A stretch of DNA of 64,000 nt from CAWDMW01 sp963803575 (lineage in GTDB: Bacteria; Pseudomonadota; Alphaproteobacteria; Rickettsiales; UBA998): contig CAWDMW010000002.1 of the NCBI GenBank assembly GCA_963803575.1, positions 310,001 through 374,000 on the forward strand, given 5' to 3'. Numbering within the stretch: the stretch's first letter is position 1; each line of letters opens with the position of its first letter. A program made the position numbers and the translations under genes. The notes beneath the pieces were generated by a model, which was given only the letters and a program-made list of their open reading frames with translations, had not been told where the DNA came from and searched no databases. This document shows, piece after piece, positions 33,362 to 42,003 of the stretch.

Positions 33362-34137
33362 ATGCCATCCATCCGTACTGCAATGCCTGCCTCATGCATA
33401 TGGTATTTTACCTCTGCAATCGTGTAGGTGCCAAAATGGAACACGGACGCCGCCAGCAATGCACTTGCCCCGCCATCGCGTACCCCTTCTACAAAATGCG
33501 CTTTGGTGCCAACACCACCAGAGGCAATCACTGGTACCGTTACTGCATCTGCTATAGCGCGTGTCATGGGTAAGTCAAACCCGTTGCCTGTGCCATCACG
33601 ATCCATGGAGGTGAGTAATATCTCACCTGCACCATATTCGCACATACGTTGTGCCCAGTCTACGGCGTCCAGACCCGTTGCCTGCCGCCCGCCATGGGTG
33701 AAGATTTCATAACCGCTGGTAGTGCCAGAGGTTTGTGACGCACGTGCATCAATGGCCACTACAATGCATTGGGTTCCAAATTTCTCTGCTGCTTCTCTGA
33801 CTAACTCCGGACGTGTCACTGCTGCCGTGTTGATCGACACTTTATCTGCGCCTGCCAGCAGTAACGTGCGTATGTCATCGGTGGTGCGTACACCGCCACC
33901 TACAGTGAAGGGCAGCGAGCAACATTCTGCCACTTGCGAGACCATATCGTAAAGGGTAGTGCGTTGTTCGTGCGATGCGGTAATGTCTAAGAAGCATAAC
34001 TCGTCTGCTCCTTGTTTGTCATACGAGATAGCTTGTTCTACCGGATCGCCCGCATCACGTAAATTCAGAAAATTAATGCCTTTCACCACGCGACCTGCAT
34101 GGACGTCAAGGCAGGGGATGATGCGATGCTTAAGCAC
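33358..34137 (-). CDS. hisF: Imidazole glycerol phosphate synthase cyclase subunit HisF
   Basis: From the GTG at 34137 (read M-LKHRIIPCLDV) the protein is 259 residues. GAGG lies six bases before this GTG, and the start overlaps the hisA stop by eight bases, as is common in his operons; an ATG at 34152 is the alternative. TIM barrel with the catalytic Asp in CLDVHAGRVVKG and the second in VVAIDARAS, plus phosphate-binding GGGVRT and ASGGVG loops. It pairs with HisH. Confidence 0.95.
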   Translation of the reverse strand: MLKHRIIPCLDVHAGRVVKGINFLNLRDAGDPVEQAISYDKQGADELCFLDITASHEQRTTLYDMVSQVAECCSLPFTVGGGVRTTDDIRTLLLAGADKVSINTAAVTRPELVREAAEKFGTQCIVVAIDARASQTSGTTSGYEIFTHGGRQATGLDAVDWAQRMCEYGAGEILLTSMDRDGTGNGFDLPMTRAIADAVTVPVIASGGVGTKAHFVEGVRDGGASALLAASVFHFGTYTIAEVKYHMHEAGIAVRMDGI

Positions 34138-34846
34138 GTGCGACCTCGGCATATGCAATGGCACCTTCATATAAGGCACGTCCAATAATGGCACCGGCAA
34201 TGCCATCATTTTCTGCCTTGCGGATGGCATGGATATCATTCATGTTTGTGACACCGCCTGAGAGAATGACCGGCGTGTTGATGGCTTGTGCAAGCGCTGT
34301 TGTTTCGGCAATATTGGCACCTTGCATGGCACCATCACGGTGAATGTCCGTGTAGATAATAGCTGCCACACCTGCACCGTCAAAATGTTTGGCCAGCTCA
34401 ATTGCTTCTAAGCTGGAAGCGTTTACCCAGCCATCCACAGCGACCATACCGTTGCGTGCGTCGATTCCTACAGCAATGTTGTTCGGGTAAGCCCGGCAGG
34501 CTTCTTTCACCAGTTCTGGCTGGTGCGCAGCGGCAGTGCCTAAGATGACTCGCGCAATGCCACAATTCAGCCAATGTTCAATATGCTTCATGGTGCGAAT
34601 GCCGCCACCCAATTGGACGGGTATGGTAAGTTCGTTTAAAATCGCGGTAATGCTTTCAGTATTGCGCGATTCTCCCGCGCAAGCACCGTCCAGATCTACC
34701 AGATGCAACCACTGAAATCCTGCATCCTGAAAGATGCGCGCTTGCGCGGCAGGTGTGTCAGAAAATATGGTTGCCTCGTCCATGTTACCACGAAGCAGGC
34801 GCACACACTGGCCGCCTTTTAAATCTATTGCAGGGTAAAAAATCAT
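34130..34846 (-). CDS. hisA: Phosphoribosylformimino-AICAR ribotide isomerase HisA
   Basis: 238 residues from the ATG at 34846 (MIFYPAIDLKGGQCVRLL). TIM barrel with catalytic Asp in AIDLKGG and the second Asp in YTDIHRDG, phosphate loops GGGIRT and LSGGVT. The isomerase step feeds HisF/HisH. An upstream start at 34873 would add nine residues that do not fit the family. Confidence 0.95.
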   Translation of the reverse strand: MIFYPAIDLKGGQCVRLLRGNMDEATIFSDTPAAQARIFQDAGFQWLHLVDLDGACAGESRNTESITAILNELTIPVQLGGGIRTMKHIEHWLNCGIARVILGTAAAHQPELVKEACRAYPNNIAVGIDARNGMVAVDGWVNASSLEAIELAKHFDGAGVAAIIYTDIHRDGAMQGANIAETTALAQAINTPVILSGGVTNMNDIHAIRKAENDGIAGAIIGRALYEGAIAYAEVARA

Positions 34847-34885
34847 ACGCACATTTGCACCGTCAGTGAACACATGCGCGGCAAC

Positions 34886-35458
34886 TTACTCCATAGAGGA
34901 AGGAAGTTGAAGCGTTTTATGGAAAAAATGTCCTGCCAGCATTTCGCCACCCACACGTTCATGGCAGGGCAGCACACCCCATTGCTCATAGCCGTGATCC
35001 TGATAAATTTTGATCGCACGGTTCTGTGTCTCACGCACACTTAAGTGAATGGTGGTAAAGCCTTCAATGGCGGCTTCACGCTCTGCTTGTTCCAGCAATG
35101 TGATCGCAATCCCATACCCTCGCGCCCACGGAGCCACAAAATGCGCTTCGATGGTTGCACGAAAGGCCGTGGTTTCTTTGGATTTGCTTGGCTTTACCAA
35201 TTGAATGGAACCGCATAAGGTGCCATCAATCCACGCGCCAATCAGAATGCGCTGAGGTACTACCAGCACCCCTTTCCAATAGGATTCCAGCACCTGACGG
35301 GCAGGTGGCGTCAACCAGTTAAATCCGATGCCGTCCTGTATGGCAAGCTCGGTGGCTTCACATAAATTAGCCAGATTATCCAGTTCCAGATTCGTGACTT
35401 TTCCCACACGAATATGTGGGGCATTGGTGGTTTTGAGGGCGGTATTATTCATAAACAT
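34886..35458 (-). CDS. GNAT family N-acetyltransferase
   Basis: 190 residues. Single GNAT fold with the acetyl-CoA loop VAPWARGYGIAITLLEQAE (R/Q-x-x-G-x-G/A type) and the C-terminal LSVRETQNRAIKIYQDHGYEQWG motif typical of motif B. The substrate is unknown. It is inserted between hisH and hisA on the same strand, not a usual his operon member; no evidence links it to histidine synthesis. Confidence 0.85.
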   Translation of the reverse strand: MFMNNTALKTTNAPHIRVGKVTNLELDNLANLCEATELAIQDGIGFNWLTPPARQVLESYWKGVLVVPQRILIGAWIDGTLCGSIQLVKPSKSKETTAFRATIEAHFVAPWARGYGIAITLLEQAEREAAIEGFTTIHLSVRETQNRAIKIYQDHGYEQWGVLPCHERVGGEMLAGHFFHKTLQLPSSME

Positions 35459-35481
35459 ATCTATCTTTCCAACCCATATTA

Positions 35482-36111
35482 CTACATTTTTAAAAAGTTT
35501 TCCAGTAGTTTAGCGCCGCATTGCTGGCTCTTCTCCGGATGAAACTGCGTACCTATCAGATTATCGCGCCCAATTACGGCGGCAACCGATCCTCCATAAT
35601 CAACGCTAGCCAGCACGTTGCCTGCATTGTTGCACTGCACATGATAGCTATGCACGAAATATGCATGATCTCCTGAATGTATTCCTTCTAATGCAGGATG
35701 GGCGGTGCCGGACATCTGCAACTCGTTCCAGCCCATATGGGGGATTTTTAAGGTCGTATCTTCTGGGGATAAGGCAACGACATCTCCCTGCAACCAGCCA
35801 AGCCCTTCATGTATGCCATGCTCGTGGCCATGTTCCATCATCATTTGCATCCCTACGCAAATGCCTAAGAAGGGCGTACCTTTATGTATCACGCTATCTT
35901 GCAGAGCATCCACCATACCATTGCAGTCTCGCAGTGCTTTGATGCAGTCACCAAACGCTCCGACACCTGGCAGCACAATATGGCTGGCATCTTTCACACG
36001 CTCTGGGTCGTTCGTTACTTCAATAGCTGCTTCGCTTGATAGCCGGCGAAATGCAGCGCAGACGGAATGTAAGTTACCTGCACCATAATCAATGATGGCG
36101 GTAACGCTCAT
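35482..36111 (-). CDS. hisH: Imidazole glycerol phosphate synthase glutaminase subunit HisH
   Basis: 209 residues, class I glutamine amidotransferase: AIIDYGAGNLHSV start, nucleophile in FLGICVGMQMM, and HPEKS supplying His and Glu of the triad. It delivers ammonia to HisF. The start overlaps the stop of the DUF2628 gene by four bases. Confidence 0.96.
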   Translation of the reverse strand: MSVTAIIDYGAGNLHSVCAAFRRLSSEAAIEVTNDPERVKDASHIVLPGVGAFGDCIKALRDCNGMVDALQDSVIHKGTPFLGICVGMQMMMEHGHEHGIHEGLGWLQGDVVALSPEDTTLKIPHMGWNELQMSGTAHPALEGIHSGDHAYFVHSYHVQCNNAGNVLASVDYGGSVAAVIGRDNLIGTQFHPEKSQQCGAKLLENFLKM

Positions 36112-36533
36112 ACGGTGCCAGCTAGTGGCACATGAGCATCAATCAACCCTTTCAAATGCCGCTCATAATAACGGTGCGTTGCTTCCAGTTCACTATAGGC
36201 GACGACCACGTCACTGGTTGCCCAGTCTTTGCGCTCCAGCAAAGCGCGCCATAAATCGTTAGCGGACAATCCAATCATCACACGAAAACCAAACTCTAAA
36301 AAGACGATACTTGGTGCAGACAACCCGACACTGGCACCATAAAATCCGCTACCAAAATGCAGCGTAAAGAACAGGGCTGCCATCCACCAATTGCGGTGGT
36401 ACAATGCCCAGAATCCGGTGAAGATGAATGCATACAGATTAAATCCTTCAGGAATGAACTTTGCCTGCTCATACGGGTTGTCTTCCCGCGGATTCAAATG
36501 CACTGAATAGACTTTCATTTTCGATGGAAACAT
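36108..36533 (-). CDS. DUF2628 membrane protein of the his operon
   Basis: From the ATG at 36533 (or 36518, MKVYSVHLNP) about 136-141 residues. DUF2628 layout: KFIPEGFNLYAFIFTGFWALYHRNWWMA, two or three membrane helices, then FRVMIGLSANDLWRALLERK. Genes of this family often sit inside alphaproteobacterial his operons next to hisH; the role is unknown. Coupled to hisH (ATGA-type overlap). Confidence 0.8.
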   Translation of the reverse strand: MFPSKMKVYSVHLNPREDNPYEQAKFIPEGFNLYAFIFTGFWALYHRNWWMAALFFTLHFGSGFYGASVGLSAPSIVFLEFGFRVMIGLSANDLWRALLERKDWATSDVVVAYSELEATHRYYERHLKGLIDAHVPLAGTV

Positions 36534-36638
36534 ATGCGTAAAACCCCCCGCCTGAACCGTGAACGCACGCCACTGTACCCTATTTTGCTGGTACTGGCAA
36601 CTGTTGGGTAGGGAGCTGAGGAATATTGAAATGTGGGC

Positions 36639-36672
36639 AAAAAAGCCTCTCATAAGTGAGACTTATGAGAGG
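36639..36672 (-). terminator. Strong rho-independent terminator
   Basis: CCTCTCATAAGT (36646-36657) and ACTTATGAGAGG (36661-36672) pair over 12 bases with a 3-base loop. The minus strand continues with T's. It ends the 36682 gene, just upstream of the DUF2628 gene. Confidence 0.92.
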
Positions 36673-36681
36673 TATGAGGGA

Positions 36682-37113
36682 TTAGTTAAAAAAATACGTC
36701 GCCCATGCTTGTTCGATGAACATAGACAAAGGATTATATATTAGGATAACCTCCCATCGCTCTGTCCTGAAGTGCAGTTGAAATAACGTATCTTCGGGTC
36801 GGGTTTGATAATAGACGAATTTCAGTTCGGCACTGTAATAGTCCTCATCTAAATGACCCCAGATTAGCCTACTGGTACGATAATATTCATCACGCATAGC
36901 AGGTTCTAAAGTAACCCTATAGTCTTTATCATCCAAGCACCTGAAGTCAAAAAACTGCTCATTAGCCGTCTTTCTCATTTGCTCATGCTTTTCGATGCTT
37001 CTAGCATCGTTAGGGATCATGTTTTCTTCGATACCCATCATAATGAGATAGGGGCGTATGTAAACAAAGTCACCCTGATACCCTTCTATTTCGTCTATAG
37101 ACAAGCTTATCAT
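36682..37113 (-). CDS. Small hypothetical protein (~143 aa)
   Basis: Reads from the ATG at 37113 (MISLSIDEIEGYQGDFVYI); a GTG at 37164 could add 17 residues. No family recognised. Mixed alpha/beta, no signal peptide, C-terminus rich in aromatic residues (WEVILIYNPLSMFIEQAWATYFF). The strong terminator directly after the stop supports expression. Confidence 0.6.
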   Translation of the reverse strand: MISLSIDEIEGYQGDFVYIRPYLIMMGIEENMIPNDARSIEKHEQMRKTANEQFFDFRCLDDKDYRVTLEPAMRDEYYRTSRLIWGHLDEDYYSAELKFVYYQTRPEDTLFQLHFRTERWEVILIYNPLSMFIEQAWATYFFN

Positions 37114-37309
37114 AATGTACTTAACATTATGTACAGTTGAAACGGAGAAATCTTGAATAGACACGATGTTGGTAGCTACATGCGTTTACATGTGCATAAA
37201 AAGAATTGAACATAAATGTTAACAATGTTTAGTGGATCTGTCAATGCTAGCTTACCTAGAGCAAACATGCTTCAACTTATTCCTTGACCGCATTGCCTTT
37301 GACGGGGCA

Positions 37310-37318
37310 TGTTATAAG
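37310..37318 (+). promoter_or_regulatory. Extended -10 box seven bases before the lipoprotein start
   Basis: TGTTATAAG matches an extended -10 (TG-n-TATAAT). The ATG begins seven bases after it, where transcription would start, and no ribosome binding site is seen. The paralogue at 62757 has the same arrangement. Confidence 0.5.
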
Positions 37319-37325
37319 CTAAGTT

Positions 37326-37640
37326 ATGAAACAACGCACACTGATCCTTCGCACCATTTGCCTGCTTGGCGCACTTATTCTAGCCGCTTCCTGTCGTCCG
37401 TCCAGTACGTTCTACGTTGAACCTAACGGCCCACCGGAATATCAGTTGGGTTGGCAGGATGGGTGTGATAGCGGACTATCTGCCGGAAGTACGTTCCTGT
37501 ACAAAATTATGTATGGCCATAAAAAGCGCCACGAATTTGCGGGCAACGCGATGTATCAGTCCGGCTGGAGCGATGCATCCGCTTACTGCCGTTTCGCACT
37601 TGGCAACAGCATGAGCAAAGACCCTATCTGGGGGAATTGA
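37326..37640 (+). CDS. Small Cys-containing lipoprotein, copy 1 (paralogue of 62757-63056)
   Basis: 104 residues: MKQRTLILRTICLLGALILA and lipobox-like LAASC, then a mature domain of ~80 residues with GPPEYQLGWQDGCD-x-GLSAGSTFLYKIM and YQSGWSDASAYCRFAL. Two Cys in the core could form a disulfide. I do not recognise the family. 57 of 58 core residues equal copy 2, while many third codon positions differ. Ends DPIWGN like copy 2. Lies next to the broken universal stress gene. Confidence 0.75.
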   Translation: MKQRTLILRTICLLGALILAASCRPSSTFYVEPNGPPEYQLGWQDGCDSGLSAGSTFLYKIMYGHKKRHEFAGNAMYQSGWSDASAYCRFALGNSMSKDPIWGN

Positions 37641-37727
37641 TTGCAAACAGCTTGAGATGGTGTGTCAAGCAACATGTATAACAGACATCGTGCTATATCA
37701 CTGTTAGTGATTGAGAATCATTGATAA

Positions 37728-38441
37728 AAATCCATTTCCAATGATGTTAGCATTAAGCTGATAACGGACAAAACTCCCGCGATAAAAATTATCCAGCATG
37801 TGCTTCAACATGGACACGATCTGGTTATTAAAGAAGTAGAACTACGTACAAAGAAAACTGGCTTTAAAGCGCTTGATATGGATTTACTAAGTAAATGTCC
37901 GGTGCCAGTATGGTTGTGTCGTCCTATCCAGCAATCCCGTCAAGATATCCGCGTAGCTGTTGCAATTGATCCTGAAAGTCAGGAAGCAGTAGCTGAAGCA
38001 TTATCAACACGGCTATTGGAGCTTTCCAACTTTCTCGCTGATAGCTGCAGCGGTGAATTACATATTATTTCATGCTGGGACTATGCTTTTGAAGAATATT
38101 TAAAGCATAATGCATGGTTTAAGACACCTGATACAGAGATTGCCAATGCCGTGAACGGCGCACAGCGTGACCATCGTCTTGCTCTGGACAGACTCATTAA
38201 GGAGAGTGCTATCAGTGGAACGCAGCATATTCATCACTTACGCGGCAAAGCCGAGGAACAAATTCCAGCGTTTGTAGAGGATCAAAAGATTGATATTTTA
38301 GTGATGGGAACCGTGGCCAGAACCGGTATTTCGGGCTTTATGATCGGTAACACGGCTGAAAATATTGTTCAAAAACTGAGTTGCTCGCTGATGGCTCTAA
38401 AACCACAAGGGTTTGTTTCCCCTGTGAAAGCATACTCATAA
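37728..38441 (+). pseudogene. 5'-truncated universal stress protein (UspE-like, tandem Usp)
   Basis: The frame is open from 37728 and reads TPAIKIIQHVLQHGHDLVIK, the usual middle of the first Usp domain. A TAA stop precedes it and no ATG lies in the open part; a GTG at 37800 is the only reasonable start. Homologues continue ~90 residues further N-terminally. The second Usp domain is complete: VAVAIDPESQEAVAEALSTRLLELS through DILVMGTVARTGISGFMIGNTAENIVQ, the ATP-binding G-x2-G-x9-G type loop. Possibly still translated from GTG, but probably a remnant. Confidence 0.7.
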
Positions 38442-38452
38442 GCAATGAAGTG

Positions 38453-39559
38453 TTAAGCAGCCGCTTTGGTTTCCTGCTGCTGGGTTTGTGCTTTGGCGGC
38501 TTCGCGGCAGGGGCACTGACCAAATTCTGGGGGGCAGTAGCGTTGCTTCTTCGTGTTGACCAGCCATTCATCTTTTTGCACAGACAGGCATAAGTCTTTC
38601 AGGCTTTCAATAAAATGTGGCTGCGTTCCCAGTGCCGGAATACGGTGATAGCCCGGTACGCCATGTTCGTCAGCCAGCTCTTTATATTCGATATCCAGCT
38701 CCACTAGCGTTTCTGAATGTTCTGACACAAAGGCGATAGGCACCAGAATAATCGGCACCCCATCTTTACCAGCGCGAATGATCTCGTCCTCGGTGGATGG
38801 TGTGATCCATTGCAGTGGCCCAACACGGCTTTGGTAACAGACAACATAATCCAGTTGATCGAACATCAGCAGCTTCACAATACGCTCGGCGGTGCGCTCC
38901 ACCTGCCATTGATACGGATCGCCTGCTTTAATGATTTTTTCTGGCAACCCGTGGGCAGAAAACAGGATGCGAGGCTTTGCTTTGGAGGCAACCTGAAAAT
39001 ACGTATCACGCAACACTGCTCCGTGGGCATTGATAAAGGATTGCTCATCCGCGTAACAGCAAATGGTGGTGGTTGGCACAGCAATACCGGCCTCTTTAGC
39101 CGCGCGTTTCCAGTCATCCACCGAGGATTGTGTGGTGGTGGTGGAATATTGCGGATAGAGTGGCAGCAGGATAATATGGTCTGGCTGGTAAGCTTTGACT
39201 TGTGTTGCCACTTCATCGCTCATTGGGTGCCAGTAGCGCATGGACATAAACACCCGTGTGTCACCTTCTGTGTCTAATACTTCCTGCAACGCCGCGCGCT
39301 GCATGTCTGTCTGCTCTAGGATAGGAGACTTTCCGCCTAGTTCTTTGTAAATATCCTGTGCGATGGGCGCACGCCGCCGTGAAATGACATGTGCAAGTAT
39401 TTTACGAATTATACCTGGCGCGCCAATGATGGCGGGGTCGTTGAACAAATTGAACAAAAATGGTTGCACGGAGTCCAGTGAGTCAGGCCCGCCCAAATTG
39501 AACAAAATAACAGCGGTTTTACTGTCAGGAGAAATAGCGCGTGTGGAGGAAGCATTCAT
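38453..39559 (-). CDS. hemH: Ferrochelatase HemH
   Basis: 368 residues. Family blocks VILFNLGGPDS, YPQYSTTT, LFSAHGLPEKIIKAGDPY (with the catalytic His) and PIAFVSEHSETLVELD (with the Glu) are intact. It inserts ferrous iron into protoporphyrin IX. The C-terminal tail has three Cys close together (342, 349, 351; YCPPEFGQCPC) that might bind an Fe-S cluster, as known for Caulobacter ferrochelatase. The hemE stop lies seven bases from the hemH start region, so hemE-hemH form an operon. Confidence 0.95.
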   Translation of the reverse strand: MNASSTRAISPDSKTAVILFNLGGPDSLDSVQPFLFNLFNDPAIIGAPGIIRKILAHVISRRRAPIAQDIYKELGGKSPILEQTDMQRAALQEVLDTEGDTRVFMSMRYWHPMSDEVATQVKAYQPDHIILLPLYPQYSTTTTQSSVDDWKRAAKEAGIAVPTTTICCYADEQSFINAHGAVLRDTYFQVASKAKPRILFSAHGLPEKIIKAGDPYQWQVERTAERIVKLLMFDQLDYVVCYQSRVGPLQWITPSTEDEIIRAGKDGVPIILVPIAFVSEHSETLVELDIEYKELADEHGVPGYHRIPALGTQPHFIESLKDLCLSVQKDEWLVNTKKQRYCPPEFGQCPCREAAKAQTQQQETKAAA

Positions 39560-39565
39560 AAGCGT

Positions 39566-40594
39566 TTAGTGTCGAATAGCGTCAAGAAGTTGTTGCATAT
39601 GTTCGGGCGGTACGGAAGGGACAACCCCATGGCCTAAGTTAAACACAAAGGGGCGTCCACGCATGGCTAAGCGTAATTCCTCAACTTGCGTGGTGAGTAT
39701 ATCCATATTATGCACCAGCGCCAACGGATCAAAGTTGCCCTGAAGTACCAGCTCGTCAGGTACCAGCTCACGCAGCGCAACCATGTCGGTGAATTGATCT
39801 ACCGATAAACCGTCTGGCTGAACGTAAGCAGCGTAGCGCGCATAATCTGCTTCACCAATCGCACGAGGGAAGCAAATGATGGGGGTAGTGGGATGTACTG
39901 CGCGTACGGCGTCTACAATGGCTTTGGCTGGGCGATATAGCAACATTTCTTTATGGCTTGATGGCACGTGAGATGCCCAGCTGTCAAACAGTTGTACCGC
40001 TTCCGCGCCTGCATGTATCTGGGCAATTAAATGCTCAGAAACTGCCTGCGTCAGAGTTTCCATGAGGTGATCCAGCAAGACCGGATTCGTGTATAAGCTG
40101 CTGCGTGCATTGATAAAATCAGTTTTTCCATTACCATCCAGCAGGTAACAGGCAAGCGTCCATGGTGCGCCGGCGAATCCAATCAGTGCAGTATCGGCGG
40201 GCAATGCAGCGCGTGTGAGGTGTAACGCTTCGTACACTGGCGCCAGATGCGGCATCATTTGCGAGACATCCAGCGCTTCAGCCTGGGCAAGCGTGGTGAT
40301 GGGGTCCAGCCAAGGCCCTTGTCCGGTGGTAAACGTCAACTCACGTCCAAGCGCGTGAGGTACGACTAAAATATCTGAGAAAATAATCGCTGCATCCATG
40401 TTAAACCGGCGTATAGGCTGCAAGGTAATCTCACATGCTAGCTCCGGTGTATAACACATTTTGAGAAACCCGCCTGCTTCAGCACGCAGTTCACGGTATT
40501 CTGGTAAGTACCGCCCCGCCTGACGCATAAACCAGCAGGGAATATAGTCATTCTGGGGATGTCCCTGAAACGGAAGAAGGAATGGCTTTGTCAT
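39566..40594 (-). CDS. hemE: Uroporphyrinogen decarboxylase HemE
   Basis: 342 residues from the ATG at 40594 (MTKPFLLPFQGHPQNDYIP). Signature WFMRQAGRYLPEYR is followed by the active-site FSDILVVPHALG, with the key Asp, and GFAGAPWTLACYLLDG. It decarboxylates uroporphyrinogen III. Starts at 40624 or 40678 in frame are possible but do not match the family. The upstream region is the putative oriC, an arrangement conserved in Caulobacter and Rickettsia. Confidence 0.95.
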   Translation of the reverse strand: MTKPFLLPFQGHPQNDYIPCWFMRQAGRYLPEYRELRAEAGGFLKMCYTPELACEITLQPIRRFNMDAAIIFSDILVVPHALGRELTFTTGQGPWLDPITTLAQAEALDVSQMMPHLAPVYEALHLTRAALPADTALIGFAGAPWTLACYLLDGNGKTDFINARSSLYTNPVLLDHLMETLTQAVSEHLIAQIHAGAEAVQLFDSWASHVPSSHKEMLLYRPAKAIVDAVRAVHPTTPIICFPRAIGEADYARYAAYVQPDGLSVDQFTDMVALRELVPDELVLQGNFDPLALVHNMDILTTQVEELRLAMRGRPFVFNLGHGVVPSVPPEHMQQLLDAIRH

Positions 40595-40781
40595 GGATGT
40601 GACTATAGCCATTGTTTTTGACAATGCAAGCATCCAGCTATCACGATTTTGACTGGCTAGTCTCACCCCTCTCGTCACACAAATAATAAATAGATATTAT
40701 AAATATAAAGCTTTGATGTTGTTTGTTGTTAGGGGCTGTGGATAGGTGGGATAAGTGGTTATGCATCTCTTTTACATGTGC

Positions 40782-40799
40782 TTATACACATGTGTATAA
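40782..40799. promoter_or_regulatory. Back-to-back DnaA boxes
   Basis: TTATACACA and its exact inverse TGTGTATAA are adjacent, making with flanking C and G the 20-base perfect palindrome 40781-40800. Each matches TTATNCACA. Confidence 0.85.
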
Positions 40800-41030
40800 G
40801 TGAGGCAATAGGATAGGGATAGATGCTCGCCGCACCTGATATATGCTTGGATGCATATGACTTTAGATAGTGGGGATAAATGGGTTATTCTATCCTGTGG
40901 ATGAAATGCATCCTCTGTGCATGATAAGGCGTTTAAACATGGTATAGGGTGTGTGTGATATAGGGATAAGTACTGTTGCACGGTTATCCTCAAGGTTACC
41001 CCTGCTGTTATACGGATAGCTGTACAGGGG

Positions 41031-41039
41031 TTATCCACA
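41031..41039 (+). promoter_or_regulatory. Consensus DnaA box
   Basis: TTATCCACA, the exact high-affinity DnaA box, at the hemE-distal end of the putative oriC. Confidence 0.85.
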
Positions 41040-41230
41040 GGCACATGGGGCATAAGCAAATATCTGGTACTAGGAATTTTTTGCACTGCATCATCGTGTT
41101 TTTGCCACGCTGCGTCTCTTTATACCTATTGCATGATGGTCTTATAGAGAATTGATGAGTGATGCTATTTACTAATGAATAACAGCGCTACATTATTGCT
41201 GTACATATTTACTATTTTAAAGGAGCCACT

Positions 41231-41938
41231 ATGCAATCTTTACACATTAATCCATGGAACATGTCGTCTAACCAACGTAGTAACCAACAAAACCTTTCCT
41301 CTTCTCCGGTACGTGCATTGTCACAAATGAACCGTAATATTGAGCAGATGATGGATCAGTTCTTTAACATGATGCCTATGCCGGGTATGCAAATAGCCGA
41401 GCAAATGCTGCCTAACGTTGATATTGACGAGCGTTCTGACTGTTATGTCATGGAATTATCTATTCCGGGGTTACGCCAGGAAGATCTGGAACTGAATGTG
41501 CGTAATGGTGCGCTGCATTTTAGTGCGTCCGGGCAGTCACGCAATAATCAGTCATCATCTGATCGTAATAATAACGAGAGCCGTAGCGATAACCGCAATA
41601 GCCGTTCAGACCGCTCGCAACGTGGTTCTAACGTCACGCAGCTATTCCAGTCATCTATGTTTCAGTATTCTATGGCACTGCCAATGGATGCGGATGAGAG
41701 CAATGTAGAAGCAGAGTTTGATAATGGTACCTTGTGCATCACGGTACAGAAGCTTGAACGCAGCAAAGCAGATGAGACACGCATTGAGATCAAAACGGCA
41801 CAAGGTGGCCAGCGTGATAATGCAAGTAACTCAGCGCGTAATGATCGTGATAACGCACAACGCAATGAGTCTGCATCTGGCAATGCATCATCGAACAATA
41901 ATAGTTCAGCAAAATCTACGCAGCGCAGAGCGTCGTAA
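41231..41938 (+). CDS. Hsp20/alpha-crystallin small heat shock protein with a polar insertion
   Basis: 235 residues with a good ribosome site (AAAGGAG). The alpha-crystallin domain (about 62-188) has VDIDERSDCYVMELSIPGLRQEDLELNV and the end strand AEFDNGTLCITVQK. It is interrupted at 101-134 by an Asn/Ser/Arg/Asp-rich run, and the tail 191-235 is likewise low-complexity. The usual IxI tail motif is not evident (a possible IEIK at 185-188). Typical Hsp20s are 140-170 residues. Likely a holding chaperone. Confidence 0.85.
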   Translation: MQSLHINPWNMSSNQRSNQQNLSSSPVRALSQMNRNIEQMMDQFFNMMPMPGMQIAEQMLPNVDIDERSDCYVMELSIPGLRQEDLELNVRNGALHFSASGQSRNNQSSSDRNNNESRSDNRNSRSDRSQRGSNVTQLFQSSMFQYSMALPMDADESNVEAEFDNGTLCITVQKLERSKADETRIEIKTAQGGQRDNASNSARNDRDNAQRNESASGNASSNNNSSAKSTQRRAS

Positions 41939-41964
41939 TATAGCTAATTAAATTAAATCGAATT

Positions 41965-42003
41965 AGCGCACGCATAGTCTTGTAGGCCATGTGTGCGCTT
42001 TTT
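41965..42003 (+). terminator. Rho-independent terminator after hsp20
   Basis: AGCGCACGCAT (41965-41975) pairs with ATGTGTGCGCT (41989-41999) with one G-T pair, followed by a T run. Confidence 0.85.

Larger units (their letters stand above)
40679..41060. other. Putative chromosomal replication origin (oriC)
   Basis: The 636-base gap between hemE and the Hsp20 gene has no supported gene. An AT-rich stretch (40679-40720), a candidate unwinding element, is followed by many DnaA-box-like 9-mers: TGTGGATAG (40737-40745), paired TTATACACA/TGTGTATAA (40782-40799), TGGGGATAA (40871-40879), TGTGGATGA (40896-40904), TTATCCTCA (40984-40992) and the perfect TTATCCACA (41031-41039). The first, fourth, fifth and sixth have one or two mismatches to TTATNCACA. 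oriC beside hemE is established in alphaproteobacteria. The rest of the gap (41061-41230) holds only the Hsp20 leader. Confidence 0.85.
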
